A DNA stretch of 64,000 nt from DASYGT01 sp035999365 (GCA_035999365.1 DASYGT010000055.1:1-64000); one strand, 5' to 3'. Shown: positions 1-8,948, counted from the first letter of the stretch. The notes: generated by a model from the letters alone, not told the origin. Program-made: numbers and translations.

Positions 1-38
1 CGCACCTGGTACTCACGCCCGACTCAACGTGCTGTCGA

Positions 39-1391
39 TCAGTTGGGCCAGGCCGCGTCGATCTCCTTGGTCACCTGGTCGATCGACTTGCCGGAACCGA
101 ACCACTCGGTCATGGCCTTCCACTCCGCACCGGCGCCCACCGCTGCCGGCATTGCGTCGGATGCGTCGAACCGGAAGGTCGCGCTCGGGTCGGCCAGGTA
201 CTTGGCCGAGATCTTGTCGATCGGGTCGGTGTAGAGGCTCTGGTCGACCTTCTCGTTCGCCGAGACCCATCCTGGTGCAACCGCGATCCGCGAACTGGCC
301 CACTCCGGGCTGGACAGGTAGGTCTGCACAGCCTGCGTGGCGCCGTCGCTCGAGAACGCGGTGAGGAACTCGCCGCCACCCTCGACCGGTGTCTGCACCG
401 AGGAGTTAACGGCGGGCAGGTAGAACGCGAACACATCGCCGCTGTCGCTGACCGTCGTGCCCTTCGGCCACTGCGCCTCGTAGAACGAAGCCTGCTGCAG
501 CATGCCGCACTTGCCCTTGGGGATCGGCAGGCCGGCGTCCTGGAACGTCGTTGTCGCGATCGACTTGACGTCGCCGTGGCCACCGTTGACCCATGCGGGG
601 TTCTGCATGTAGCCAGCGACGGTCTGCATCGCGGTCTTGATCTGCGAGTCACTGAACTTCACCTTGTGGCTGATCCAGTCGTCGTAGACCTGGCCGCCGT
701 AGGTGCCGAGCACGGCCTCTTCGAGCCAGTCCGTGGCGGGCCAGCCGGTTGCCGTACCGGACGAGATGCCGCCGCACCACGGCTTGATGCCCGCTGCCGC
801 GATCTTGCCGGACAGCGTCATGAGGTCGGCCCACGTCGTCGGAACGGTCCAGCCATGTGCCGTGAAGGTCTTCGGCGAGTACCAGACGAGCGACTTCATG
901 TTCGCGCTCATCGGCGCGGCGTAGAAGGTGCCGTTCACGGTGCCGTAGGACTTCCACGCGGCATTCCAGTTCGCCTCGTTGGCGACGGTGCCGGCCGGTG
1001 GTGCCTTGACCGAACCTGTCTTCACCATCTGCGCCAGCAGGCCCGGCTGGGGGATGATCGCGAGGTTGGGCGGGCTGCCACCCTGTACCTGGACGGGGAG
1101 TTGCGACTCGAAGTCGTTCGAACCCGTGTAGTTGATTTTGATGCCGGTGCACGACTCGAACTTCGCCCATGACTTGTTCAGCGAGTCCGATTCCGGGCTC
1201 AAGATCGAGCCGAACATCGTGACGGTCTTGCCGTTGTGGCCGGCGTAGGCCTGGAATGCCGAGCAGCCGGCAGGAAGCGGTGTCGATGACGACCCCGCTG
1301 TCGACTTCTTGCTGCTCGAGCAGGCGGCGACAGTGATCAGTGCCAAACCGGCGCTGATTGTCGCGACCACGTACTTGCGACGCATGTGCAT
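39..1391 (-). CDS. Sugar ABC transporter solute-binding lipoprotein (family 1)
   Basis: A 450-residue extracellular solute-binding protein of the carbohydrate ABC importer class. The N-terminus has arginines and lysine, a hydrophobic stretch, and a lipobox ending VAAC at Cys24, followed by a Ser/Lys linker, so it should be lipid-anchored outside the membrane. The body (about residues 40-450) reads like MalE/AlgE-type binding proteins of normal length. The ATG at 1391 is preceded by a GGGGGC ribosome site; an ATG two codons later is also usable. The gene lies behind a LacI-type operator and downstream of a LacI regulator and an MsmK-type ATPase on the same strand. The permeases are not in the window and probably follow beyond base 1. 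The substrate cannot be told from sequence; an oligosaccharide or glycoside is likely. Confidence 0.9.
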   Translation of the reverse strand: MHMRRKYVVATISAGLALITVAACSSSKKSTAGSSSTPLPAGCSAFQAYAGHNGKTVTMFGSILSPESDSLNKSWAKFESCTGIKINYTGSNDFESQLPVQVQGGSPPNLAIIPQPGLLAQMVKTGSVKAPPAGTVANEANWNAAWKSYGTVNGTFYAAPMSANMKSLVWYSPKTFTAHGWTVPTTWADLMTLSGKIAAAGIKPWCGGISSGTATGWPATDWLEEAVLGTYGGQVYDDWISHKVKFSDSQIKTAMQTVAGYMQNPAWVNGGHGDVKSIATTTFQDAGLPIPKGKCGMLQQASFYEAQWPKGTTVSDSGDVFAFYLPAVNSSVQTPVEGGGEFLTAFSSDGATQAVQTYLSSPEWASSRIAVAPGWVSANEKVDQSLYTDPIDKISAKYLADPSATFRFDASDAMPAAVGAGAEWKAMTEWFGSGKSIDQVTKEIDAAWPN

Positions 1392-1417
1392 GTCTTGCCC
1401 CCGTCTTGCTGTCTCGG

Positions 1418-1431
1418 TGTAAACGGTTGCA
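1418..1431. promoter_or_regulatory. LacI-family operator upstream of the solute-binding gene
   Basis: TGTAAACGGTTGCA fits the general LacI-family pattern TGNAANCGNTTNCA at every fixed base. It lies 27 nt upstream of the solute-binding protein start and next to a LacI regulator gene, so it is the likely site for sugar-responsive repression. Confidence 0.7.
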
Positions 1432-1540
1432 CGAGTGTGGCAGCGGTCACAGGGAATGGGAAGGCCTGGTTGCCGTCGCGTTACAAAAATGTGACCACTC
1501 GGGGCCGGTGGCCGAGGGTTTGCGCGGCCAGGCGGGATCG

Positions 1541-2548
1541 TCAGCAGCCTGTCGAGCGGCGCGCGTACAGCTGAGTCGCAAGCACGACGGAGTCGGTCCC
1601 GAGAGGCGACGCCGAGACCCCGGCGATCCGCTCCATCAAGAGGTTGGCGGCGACCCGGCCCAACTCGCGCACCGGCTGCGCGACCGTCGACAGGTCGAAG
1701 GTGTCCGCCAAGTCGTGCCCGTCGAAGCCGATGATCGCCACCTCGCGGCCGGGAACGACGCCGCGGCGGTTCATCGCCCGCAGCGCGCCGTAGGCCATCT
1801 CGTCGGACATGCTGAACACCGCCGTCGGGCGCGGTCGCAGCGACAGCAGGCGATCCATCGCCAGTTCACCGCCCCGGACGTCGAACTCACCGGGCTCGCG
1901 CAGCGCCTCGTCGGTCGGCAACCCGTGCTTGTGCAGCACGTCCAGGTATCCGTCGAGGCGGTCGTTCTCGGGAACGAACATTGTCGGCAGCGGCCGCCCC
2001 GAGATGAGGCCGATGCGTTCGAACCCACGGTCGACGAGGTGCTCGACTGCATCGACGGCACCGCCTCGGTCGTCGATGCAGACGCTCGGGACGCCGGGGG
2101 CCTGAACGCCCAGCAGGACCACCGGGACGTCCAGGTCGAACAGCCCCTCGGACTCGGTCATCTCGAGTGGCATGCCCATCACCACGACGCCGTCGACACG
2201 GCGGCGGATCCGCTCGTGGGCGCGTACCGGATGGGCGGTGACGCCCGGCATCCCGGTGGCGTGCAGCAGTAGGTCGACGTCATAGGGCTGCAGGCCGGAC
2301 TCCAACCCGGCGAACACCTCGGTGAAATACCAGCCACCGATGAACGGCGTGACGATCGCGATGCTTCCCGCCCGGCCGCTGGCCAGTCGCGACGCCGAGG
2401 GCGAGATCGAGAAACGCAACTCCTCGGCAATGCGCACGATGCGCGCGCGGGTGTCGGGATCGACGTTCTCCAGCCCGCGCAATGCCCGCGACACCGTCGC
2501 CGTCGACACACCGGCGGCGCGCGCCACGTCGCGGATGGTCAGCGCCAC
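1541..2548 (-). CDS. LacI-family transcriptional regulator
   Basis: A 335-residue repressor of normal LacI/GalR length. Residues 3-50 form the classic helix-turn-helix (DVARAAGVSTATVSRAL) and hinge helix (SASRLASGR), followed by a periplasmic-binding-protein-like effector domain to the end. Translation starts at GTG. It sits between the transporter ATPase and the solute-binding protein. LacI-type operators lie upstream of both this gene (2598-2611) and the binding-protein gene (1418-1431), so it probably controls the sugar transporter and itself. The effector is presumably the imported sugar or a derivative; this is inferred from context only. Confidence 0.93.
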   Translation of the reverse strand: MALTIRDVARAAGVSTATVSRALRGLENVDPDTRARIVRIAEELRFSISPSASRLASGRAGSIAIVTPFIGGWYFTEVFAGLESGLQPYDVDLLLHATGMPGVTAHPVRAHERIRRRVDGVVVMGMPLEMTESEGLFDLDVPVVLLGVQAPGVPSVCIDDRGGAVDAVEHLVDRGFERIGLISGRPLPTMFVPENDRLDGYLDVLHKHGLPTDEALREPGEFDVRGGELAMDRLLSLRPRPTAVFSMSDEMAYGALRAMNRRGVVPGREVAIIGFDGHDLADTFDLSTVAQPVRELGRVAANLLMERIAGVSASPLGTDSVVLATQLYARRSTGC

Positions 2549-2597
2549 AGCGGTGTGGCCTGCCGATCTCGTTTCATGGCGAACCTCATCGAGCGAA

Positions 2598-2611
2598 TGT
2601 AACCGCTGTCA
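2598..2611. promoter_or_regulatory. Second LacI-family operator (autoregulatory candidate)
   Basis: TGTAACCGCTGTCA matches TGNAANCGNTTNCA at all fixed positions but one (G for T in the right half). It lies 50 nt upstream of the lacI-type start, in the gap after the ATPase gene. Confidence 0.55.
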
Positions 2612-2665
2612 TGCGGACCGGGAAGGAAGCAGTGAATGGCACGGATCTGGTCGGCCGTTCAGCCG

Positions 2666-3760
2666 TCAGCCCAGGCGCTCGCCGGTTTCGGGGTGGAAGA
2701 CGTGTTCGTCGCCGGACTCGAGGGTCAGGCTCACGACGTCTCCGATGCGCGGTGGCACCTTGCCGTGGAAGCGGACGACGAGTGGCTTCGACGTCATCGC
2801 GTCGTCGCCGGCGATGGAGCCGTAGATGAAGGCGTCAGCGCCGAGCTCCTCGGTGATCTGTACCTCGATCTTGAGGCCCTGGGTGTCGCTGGAGACCTGG
2901 AACGACTCCGGTCGCAGGCCGAGCATCACCTGGGTGAGACCCGCGCTCTTCGCCGCGGCCGCGCTGGCCTCAGGCAGGGCGACGACGATGTCACCGAGAC
3001 GGGCGCCGCCCGGCACGAGATCGGCGGTGCGAATGTTCATCGCGGGTGATCCGATGAAGCCCGCGACGAAGGCGTTGGACGGCCGGTCGTACAGGTTGCG
3101 CGGCGTGTCGACCTGCTGAAGGACGCCGTCCTTCAGGACAGCCACGCGGTGGCCCATCGTCATCGCCTCGACCTGGTCATGCGTGACGTAGACCGTGGTG
3201 GTGCCCAGCCGCTTCTGCAGCGCAGCGACGTTGGCGCGCGTTTCTACGCGCAGTTTCGCGTCGAGGTTCGACAGCGGTTCGTCCATCAGGAACACGCTGG
3301 GCTCGCGCACGATGGCCCGTCCCATTGCCACGCGTTGACGCTGCCCGCCGGACAGCGCCTTCGGCTTGCGATCGAGGTACTTCTCCAGGTCGAGCAGCCG
3401 AGCGGCCTCGAGCACCTTCTTCGCGCGCTCGGCCTTGGGGACGCCCTTCAGCTTGAGGGCGAAACCCATGTTCTCCGCCACAGACATGTGCGGGTACAGG
3501 GCGTAGTTCTGGAACACCATCGCGATGTCGCGCTCTTTCGGCGGCTTTCCGGAGATGTCCTTGCCGTCGATGTGGATCTCGCCGTGGGAGACCGGCTCCA
3601 GTCCGGCGAGCATCCGCAGGGCGGTGGACTTGCCGGAGCCGGAGGGTCCGACGAGCACCATGAATTCGCCGTCGGCGATCTCGAGGTCGAGGTGATCGAT
3701 CGCCGGCACCGGGTTGCCCGGGTACTTGCAGGTCGCGTCGATGTAGCTCACTACGGCCAT
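2666..3760 (-). CDS. Carbohydrate ABC transporter ATP-binding protein (MsmK/UgpC type)
   Basis: A 364-residue ATPase energising a sugar importer. Visible motifs are Walker A GPSGSGKST near residue 40, Q-loop, signature LSGGQRQR, Walker B FLMDEPLSNLD and the switch histidine in VTHDQVEAMT. The last 100 residues form the regulatory TOBE/MalK-type domain typical of UgpC/MsmK. The frame stays open upstream of 3760, but the ATG at 3760 (MAVVSYIDA) begins exactly where family members begin and has GGGAG seven bases upstream, so the 94-codon extension is rejected. Proteins of this class often serve several sugar importers, so it may power more than its neighbour. Confidence 0.93.
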   Translation of the reverse strand: MAVVSYIDATCKYPGNPVPAIDHLDLEIADGEFMVLVGPSGSGKSTALRMLAGLEPVSHGEIHIDGKDISGKPPKERDIAMVFQNYALYPHMSVAENMGFALKLKGVPKAERAKKVLEAARLLDLEKYLDRKPKALSGGQRQRVAMGRAIVREPSVFLMDEPLSNLDAKLRVETRANVAALQKRLGTTTVYVTHDQVEAMTMGHRVAVLKDGVLQQVDTPRNLYDRPSNAFVAGFIGSPAMNIRTADLVPGGARLGDIVVALPEASAAAAKSAGLTQVMLGLRPESFQVSSDTQGLKIEVQITEELGADAFIYGSIAGDDAMTSKPLVVRFHGKVPPRIGDVVSLTLESGDEHVFHPETGERLG

Positions 3761-4093
3761 GGAAGAACTCCCGCAATCGGTGGATTGACCGCGCCGGATG
3801 CGGGCACGAGTCGAGACGCTGGCTGGGCGTCGCGCACGTGCCTCACGGCATTCCTCCAGGCATCGATTCATCTGTCCCACCGATATGAGGACAGTCGATG
3901 CCCGGCGGCATAGCGGCCGAGCAGTGACATTGGACACGTCCCGTCGGCCCTCGTCAAGCATGCTTGCGGCGAGGCCGGCTCTTCGTCTCGGCCGGACGGC
4001 TGCTGCCTGTCGCCGCACGCGCCAGCGAGCATCTGAGGACAAAACGGCTTACGGTGGCTGCCAAATGCGACGACGCGTGACGATGGGAATTCC
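3761..4093. other. Divergent intergenic region, 333 nt
   Basis: Gap between the ABC ATPase (minus) and the MBL-fold gene (plus). I see no convincing small gene. It contains a perfect 12-nt palindrome CAAGCATGCTTG at 3955-3966, which could be an operator, and must hold promoters for both flanking genes, though no clear -35/-10 pair stands out. No LacI-type box was found here. Confidence 0.4.
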
Positions 4094-4930
4094 ATGCGGC
4101 TGAGGTTTCTGGGTGTCCGGGGATCGACCCCAGCCTTCAGCGCTGCCAGCGTGCGGTACGGGGGGAACACGGCGTCGGTCGTGCTCGAAGGGCCGAATGA
4201 AGAACCGCTCCTGTTCGACCTGGGGACCGGTGTGCGCGCCTTCGGTTCGATCTGCCCCATGGACGGCAGCTTCGCCGGCACCGCACTCGTCACCCACATC
4301 CACTGGGATCACATCCAGGGGCTGCCCTTCTTCGCGCCGCTGCACATGCCCGGCTCGCGCTTGGACGTCTTCGGGCCGCACCAGGAGCGGGGTTCACTCG
4401 GCGACGTCTTCGACCAATTGATGCGCCCGCCCTACTTCCCGGTGCGCTACACCGAACTGGGTGGCGAGGTGCGCTTCGTCGATGTCACCGCCGACACGAT
4501 TGCCGTCGGTTCGCGGAAGGTGACGGTGCGCCCGGTGCCACACAAGGGTCCGACCGTCGGGTACCGCGTCGAAGGTTCCGGAGCGAGCGTTGCCTACATC
4601 TCCGACCATCAGGCCCCGCCGTCGCTCGACACGATCGCTGCCAGCGTCCTGGAACTCGCCGACGGCGTGGATGTCCTCATCCATGATGCTCAGTACACGC
4701 GGGCGCAATTCGACGCGCGGCAGGACTGGGGGCACTGCACACTCGACTACGCGCTGCTCGTGGCTCGCGAAGCCGGCGCGAAACGGTTGGTGCTGTTCCA
4801 CCACGACCCATCGCATACCGACGACGACCTGGATCGCCTGACCGCGGAACTGCAGGACTCAGCCGCGGGCTCGTCGGTCGAGGTGATTGCGGCGCGCGAA
4901 GGACTCGAACTCGATCTGACGGTGACCTGA
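4094..4930 (+). CDS. MBL-fold metallo-hydrolase
   Basis: A 278-residue metallo-beta-lactamase-fold hydrolase of the class often labelled as a PhnP/cAMP-phosphodiesterase-like or two-component-linked hydrolase. It begins with the typical strand MRLRFLGVRGSTP and carries the dinuclear metal motif HIHWDH at about residues 68-73. Further metal ligands are plausible in YISDHQ and in the late VLFHHDPSHTD segment. Length is normal. Start ATG at 4094. It stands alone after a 333-nt gap. The substrate is unknown; a phosphodiester or cyclic nucleotide is possible, but nothing here decides it. Confidence 0.85.
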   Translation: MRLRFLGVRGSTPAFSAASVRYGGNTASVVLEGPNEEPLLFDLGTGVRAFGSICPMDGSFAGTALVTHIHWDHIQGLPFFAPLHMPGSRLDVFGPHQERGSLGDVFDQLMRPPYFPVRYTELGGEVRFVDVTADTIAVGSRKVTVRPVPHKGPTVGYRVEGSGASVAYISDHQAPPSLDTIAASVLELADGVDVLIHDAQYTRAQFDARQDWGHCTLDYALLVAREAGAKRLVLFHHDPSHTDDDLDRLTAELQDSAAGSSVEVIAAREGLELDLTVT

Positions 4931-4937
4931 AACCGAT

Positions 4938-4962
4938 CGTCGACATTCGCCGAGGGTCGACG
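4938..4962 (+). terminator. Weak hairpin after the MBL-fold gene
   Basis: A 7-bp perfect stem (CGTCGAC/GTCGACG) with an 11-nt loop, 8 nt after the stop codon. There is no T-run, so it may be a weak terminator or chance. Confidence 0.3.
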
Positions 4963-5016
4963 GTGACGAGCCGGCGCTGGTAACGTCCCTCCGTCCATGT
5001 GAGATTGCCGTTAAGC

Positions 5017-6114
5017 ATGTCGATTGCGAGCGTGCGCGACATGGCTCTGCCCAGGAAGGTCGCGGCGCTTGCTGCGACGATGATCGCCTTCCTCTCGGTG
5101 CTCGTCTCAGGAGCGTCGAATGCCGCGGGCGCGACGGCGGCGGTCTCGCTACTCGTCCCGTCGTCAACGGCCTTCTCCATGCTCGGCCGCTCGTGTGGCG
5201 GTATCCAGCAGCAGGCGTTTGCCACCGGCTTCGCCGACACGGACGGGTACCCCACCGGCGCCGTCTACCTACAGACGAGGTGTGGTGGAAGCGGGCGGGG
5301 CGGCGGGTATCGCGTGACGACCTACTCGGCGTGGTCCGCTGTCACGTGGGGGTTCGACGGCATCGTGCGCGCGGCGACCAGGTTGCCGATGGCGCCGGCC
5401 GGTGTGAGCCCGACGTTCGCCGCGGCGGACGCGCACGGTGACAGCGTGTACAACGCGCTGACTGCGGTCAATGTGCAACCGGCGAACTGCAGCGTTGGCA
5501 ACACGACGTACTGCAGTTACCGCGCTTATCTCACTGTCCCTGCGCCGGGGATCCCGACGGTGACGGGCGTGTCGCAGAGTGGGGACGCGCTCGTGATCAC
5601 CTGGACGCCATCGGCCACCGGCGGCATCGTCGCCAACAGCACGGTGACAGCGACACCCGTGACCGGGCCGGTGCTGAGCGCGACGGTCGCCGGCGCCGGC
5701 ACTTCGGCGAGCGTGCCCGGCGTAGCCGCTGCAACCACGTACTCGATCACGGTGACGAGCGGCAATGCGGGTGGCACGAGCGCCACCTCCGCACCTGCAC
5801 TGTTCACCACGCACACCGCGAGCGTGACCCCCGGCGCGCCGACCGGCGTCTCAGCGTTGTGGAGTCCCGATGGCCTCTCGTTGCGAGTGAGTTGGAGCGC
5901 GGGTGCGATCGGTGACAGCCCGATCACGGACTACCAGATCGGTGTCGCGCAGTACGACCCCACCGGTCCGATGACACTGGTCGAAGCCGGAATCGCCACC
6001 TCGGCCAGTGTGCCGGGATTCGACAACGTCCTCGACTGGTCTGTGCAGGTGCGCGCCTGCAACGCTGCGGGTTGCGGCGCGTGGTCGCAGCGAGTTGTCG
6101 TCGGTGGCCTTTAG
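5017..6114 (+). CDS. Secreted fibronectin type III-like protein
   Basis: About 365 residues. A signal peptide is visible (Arg/Lys, then AALAATMIAFLSVLVSG, cleavage near SNAAGA), followed by a 130-residue Cys-containing region of unknown fold. Two fibronectin type III-like repeats then occupy roughly residues 175-265 and 270-365, each starting with a PGxPTxV-type strand and containing the TYSITV/DWSVQVRACN core. The start is uncertain: GTG 4999, ATG 5017 and ATG 5041 are all in frame and none has a strong ribosome site; all retain the signal peptide. It is probably an exported cell-surface or adhesive protein. The stop overlaps the convergent isochorismatase stop by 4 nt. Confidence 0.75.
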   Translation: MSIASVRDMALPRKVAALAATMIAFLSVLVSGASNAAGATAAVSLLVPSSTAFSMLGRSCGGIQQQAFATGFADTDGYPTGAVYLQTRCGGSGRGGGYRVTTYSAWSAVTWGFDGIVRAATRLPMAPAGVSPTFAAADAHGDSVYNALTAVNVQPANCSVGNTTYCSYRAYLTVPAPGIPTVTGVSQSGDALVITWTPSATGGIVANSTVTATPVTGPVLSATVAGAGTSASVPGVAAATTYSITVTSGNAGGTSATSAPALFTTHTASVTPGAPTGVSALWSPDGLSLRVSWSAGAIGDSPITDYQIGVAQYDPTGPMTLVEAGIATSASVPGFDNVLDWSVQVRACNAAGCGAWSQRVVVGGL

Positions 6115-6665
6115 ACGCTGAAGGCCACGGAATCGGTGTTCACGGTGCCGGCCCGCCGCCCCGGTGCGGTGTGGCTGTGCCAGTACAGGTTGGTGTGATC
6201 GATGACCTTGTCCGGCGGCGGTGCGCCCCACTCGGTGAGGTCCTCGGTGGTGTGGGCGTCGCTGACGAGCGTGGCGTCGTAGCCACGAACGATCGCCCCG
6301 TGCAGCGTGGATCGGATGCATTCGTCGGTCTGCGCGCCGGCGACGAGCAGGCTGCCGATCTGGTGCCCCGCGAGCACGGCCTCGAGATCGGTGTCTTCGA
6401 ACGCGTCCGCGTATCGCTTGTGTACTACGGGTTCCTCGCCGTCCCGGGCGATCTCGGGGACGAACTGCCAGCCATCGCTGCCCTCTGGCATCTGATCGGA
6501 TGAGTGCTGCACCCAGACGACGGGCACCGCCGCGGCCCTCGCGTGGGCGAGCAGCGTCGCGATGTTGGCGACGACGGCATCTCGGTTGTGTGTGCCGGAC
6601 ATGACGTCGTTCTGCACGTCGATGACGAGCAGCGCGGTGCGCGGGCGGTCGGTGAGGGTGGTCAT
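6111..6665 (-). CDS. Isochorismatase-family cysteine hydrolase
   Basis: A 184-residue hydrolase of the isochorismatase/nicotinamidase fold. The catalytic triad is visible: Asp in LLVIDVQND, Lys in VVHKRYADAF, and the nucleophile Cys in AGAQTDECIRST. The start is ATG 6665, or GTG 6674 three codons earlier. The family acts on amide or vinyl-ether bonds; members of this size are usually unassigned amidohydrolases, and the substrate cannot be predicted. It is followed by a small helix-turn-helix gene on the same strand (upstream, 15 nt away), so the two may be co-transcribed. Confidence 0.88.
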   Translation of the reverse strand: MTTLTDRPRTALLVIDVQNDVMSGTHNRDAVVANIATLLAHARAAAVPVVWVQHSSDQMPEGSDGWQFVPEIARDGEEPVVHKRYADAFEDTDLEAVLAGHQIGSLLVAGAQTDECIRSTLHGAIVRGYDATLVSDAHTTEDLTEWGAPPPDKVIDHTNLYWHSHTAPGRRAGTVNTDSVAFSV

Positions 6666-6680
6666 GCCCACCACGTTAGA

Positions 6681-7028
6681 TCAACCGCGGCGCGCCGGTG
6701 ATGACCGAGAGAACTCGCCCACGTCGACGGGCTGCCCGTCGAGGAGCTCGCCCAGGCGCGTCCGGGTGATCCCCATTTCCACGGCAATGGTGTCGAACGA
6801 CTTGCCGGCCGTGTGAGCGTCGGCGATGGCCTGCTGACGCGCCGCCGCGAGCCGGCTGATCATCGCGCGAGCGTCGCTGATGGCCTGACCGAAGGCGAGC
6901 GCCCGATCGACGTCGTCCCAGGTCGCATATGCCGCGTCGATCGCCGAGACGGTGACGTCAGCGACGGCGGCACCCGGTCGCCTGCCGCGGGCACGGCGGG
7001 ACGAGCGGTGCAGAGCAGTCATGTCCAT
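6681..7028 (-). CDS. Small protein with C-terminal helix-turn-helix-like segment
   Basis: A 115-residue protein not recognised by name. The N-terminus is Arg-rich (ATGs at 7028 and 7022). Residues 30-70 look helical. Residues 60-98 (ARQQAIADAHTAGKSFDTIA to TRTRLGELL) have the shape of a helix-turn-helix like those of sigma-70 region 4 or small MarR/Xre-like regulators. It is 15 nt upstream of the isochorismatase gene and in the same direction, so it may regulate or accompany it. It could instead be a nucleoid-binding helper; function is unproven. Confidence 0.6.
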   Translation of the reverse strand: MDMTALHRSSRRARGRRPGAAVADVTVSAIDAAYATWDDVDRALAFGQAISDARAMISRLAAARQQAIADAHTAGKSFDTIAVEMGITRTRLGELLDGQPVDVGEFSRSSPARRG

Positions 7029-7133
7029 TCACCGGTCCTACACCGCGCACGGTGTCACGACTACCGCCACGCGACACAACCGGTACGAATGTCCTTCCGA
7101 CGTTTCGCGCACACACGATGGTTGACTGTCGGC

Positions 7134-7865
7134 ATGACGACGCCGGCCGGTGCGCCCGATCCCACCGGGTCTCGTCGTGCTGCAGCCTGGGTGACGGTTG
7201 CGTCGCGCACCCGCTTGGCCGTGATGCTGCTCGTCGGCGTCGGTGCGGCCGTCAGCGTCGGGCTGGCCGGGCTATGGGGGTACGCGCCTCTCGTCGGCTG
7301 GGATGTCGCCGCGCTGGTGTTCGTGTCGTGGGTGCTGATAGCCATCGCACCGATGGGGGCGGCGCGCACCGCGGATCACGCGACGCGCGAGGACCCGGGA
7401 GCCGTGGTGTCCGACCTGATCGTGGTTGTCGCGGCTGTCGCCAGCCTTGCCGCAGTGGGTTTCGTCCTCATCCGTGCAGCAGGAACCAGCGGCGCGAAGC
7501 AAGATCTGCTGGCTGGGCTGGGGCTGGCCAGCGTGGCGCTGTCGTGGCTGGCGGTGCACACGCTCTATGCGCTGCGCTACGCGCGGTTGTACTACAGCGG
7601 AGAGCCCGGCGGCGTGGACTTCAAGCAAAAGGAGCCGCCGCGATATCTCGACTTCGCCTACCTGTCCTTCACCATCGGAATGACCTTCCAGGTGTCGGAC
7701 ACCGACATCCAGCGGCCCTCGATCCGTCATACCGCGCTGCGCCACGCGCTGCTGTCCTACCTGTTCGGTGCGGTGATCCTGGCGGCGACGATCAACCTCA
7801 TCGCCGGCCTCGGCGGCAGTAGCGGCGGCGGAGGCAGTAGTGGCGGCGGCGGTGGCGGCGGATAG
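7134..7865 (+). CDS. DUF1345-family membrane protein
   Basis: A 243-residue integral membrane protein with five to six hydrophobic segments: near residues 28-50, 57-77, 95-118, 125-150, 175-195 and 205-228. The segment DFAYLSFTIGMTFQVSDTDI is the hallmark of DUF1345 proteins, whose role is unknown. The start at ATG 7134 (MTTPAGAPD) gives the usual family length. The frame is open further upstream, but that part lies across the divergent helix-turn-helix gene. The C-terminus ends in a Gly/Ser-only tail of about 20 residues, which is unusual for the family and probably flexible cytoplasmic or exported tail sequence. Confidence 0.8.
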   Translation: MTTPAGAPDPTGSRRAAAWVTVASRTRLAVMLLVGVGAAVSVGLAGLWGYAPLVGWDVAALVFVSWVLIAIAPMGAARTADHATREDPGAVVSDLIVVVAAVASLAAVGFVLIRAAGTSGAKQDLLAGLGLASVALSWLAVHTLYALRYARLYYSGEPGGVDFKQKEPPRYLDFAYLSFTIGMTFQVSDTDIQRPSIRHTALRHALLSYLFGAVILAATINLIAGLGGSSGGGGSSGGGGGGG

Positions 7866-7890
7866 GGCTGAGCATCCGCGGCACTCAGCC
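7866..7890 (+). terminator. Hairpin after the DUF1345 gene
   Basis: GGCTGAG and CTCAGCC form a 7-bp perfect stem around an 11-nt loop, starting at the stop codon of the DUF1345 gene. No T-run follows. Confidence 0.45.
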
Positions 7891-7976
7891 TCGAACATTC
7901 CCCGAACGCGGGGCTGACGCTCAGCGCACAGAGTCGGCGCACGATCGTGGCATCGTCCACGGAAGGGGCCGCGCCG

Positions 7977-8948
7977 ATGTCCGGACACCGCACAATTCTC
8001 CTAGCCGGCGCCTGTGCGGTCGTAGTCGCCGCATCGGTCACCGCGGCTGTCTTCGCTGCCACCGGGTTGGCCAAGACCACCGCGGGTGGCCCGGCGGCCG
8101 TCGTGTTGCCGCCGATCTCGACGGCCGGATTCCCAACGGGTCCGGGTCAGCCCGGGATCTTCACCGACAGGTGCGGCTTCAGTCATGAAGCAGCCGATGA
8201 CCCGATTCTCGCTGTCAACGACACCGGTGCGGCGATGCATCATGACTTCTTCGGCAACTCCACGACCAGCGCATCCTCGACGGCTGCAACCCTCGTGGGG
8301 AAGGCGACAACCTGTTCGACGGGCGCTGACGCATCGGCTTACTGGACGCCGGTCCTGTACCAGAACGGCCGGGCGCTCGTCCCGAATGCAGCATTGATCT
8401 ACTGGCGCCGACCGGCTCGGGACGCAGCGGCGGTACAGACCTTTCCGGCCGGTATGCAGCTGATCGCGGGAAACGAGACTGCCACCGCCCCCCAGTCACT
8501 CGACGTCGTCGCGTGGACCTGTACCGGCGCCGGTGCGCAGCGCCGTACGACGCAACCACACGACTGCGCTGAGGGGAGCTTCGTGCGGGTCATCGTGACG
8601 TTCCCGTCGTGCTGGGACGGTCACTCACTCGGTGGCCGCGGGCAGACGAACGTCGTCTATCGCACCGCCGCCGGATGCCCGGCCTCGCACCCGGTGCAGG
8701 TGCCGGAAGTGGTCTTCCACGTCAGCTGGCCCACGTCCTCGGCTGCCGCGCTGACGTTGAGCCTGACACCCACGGTGCAAGGTTCGACCGACACGATGCA
8801 CGTCGATGTCATCAACGGCTGGACGCAAAACGTCCTCAACCGTGATGTCGCGGCGTGCATTGCGACCTCGACACGCTGCGGACCGGTCACCGGTGCCGAT
8901 GCGGTGCCGCACGGTCCCGGCATGGTCACGCGTCAACGGCATCGATGA
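7977..8948 (+). CDS. Secreted DUF1996 domain protein
   Basis: A 323-residue exported protein. A signal or anchor helix (LLAGACAVVVAASVTAAVF) is followed by a DUF1996 domain over most of the chain: MHHDFFGN, the YWTPVLYQNG block and the FPSCWDG motif with conserved Cys, His and Trp are visible. The start at ATG 7977 is chosen because GGAAGGGG lies about 8 nt upstream; an in-frame GTG at 7947 lacks this. DUF1996 proteins are found in actinomycetes and fungi, sometimes linked to wall or lectin-like functions, but none is well defined. It stands alone and converges on the lipoprotein gene. Confidence 0.8.
   Translation: MSGHRTILLAGACAVVVAASVTAAVFAATGLAKTTAGGPAAVVLPPISTAGFPTGPGQPGIFTDRCGFSHEAADDPILAVNDTGAAMHHDFFGNSTTSASSTAATLVGKATTCSTGADASAYWTPVLYQNGRALVPNAALIYWRRPARDAAAVQTFPAGMQLIAGNETATAPQSLDVVAWTCTGAGAQRRTTQPHDCAEGSFVRVIVTFPSCWDGHSLGGRGQTNVVYRTAAGCPASHPVQVPEVVFHVSWPTSSAAALTLSLTPTVQGSTDTMHVDVINGWTQNVLNRDVAACIATSTRCGPVTGADAVPHGPGMVTRQRHR

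Noticed and set aside
3955..3966. CAAGCATGCTTG as a KstR2 box
   Set aside because: KstR2 sites need CAAG-N2-CTTG; here the spacer is 4.
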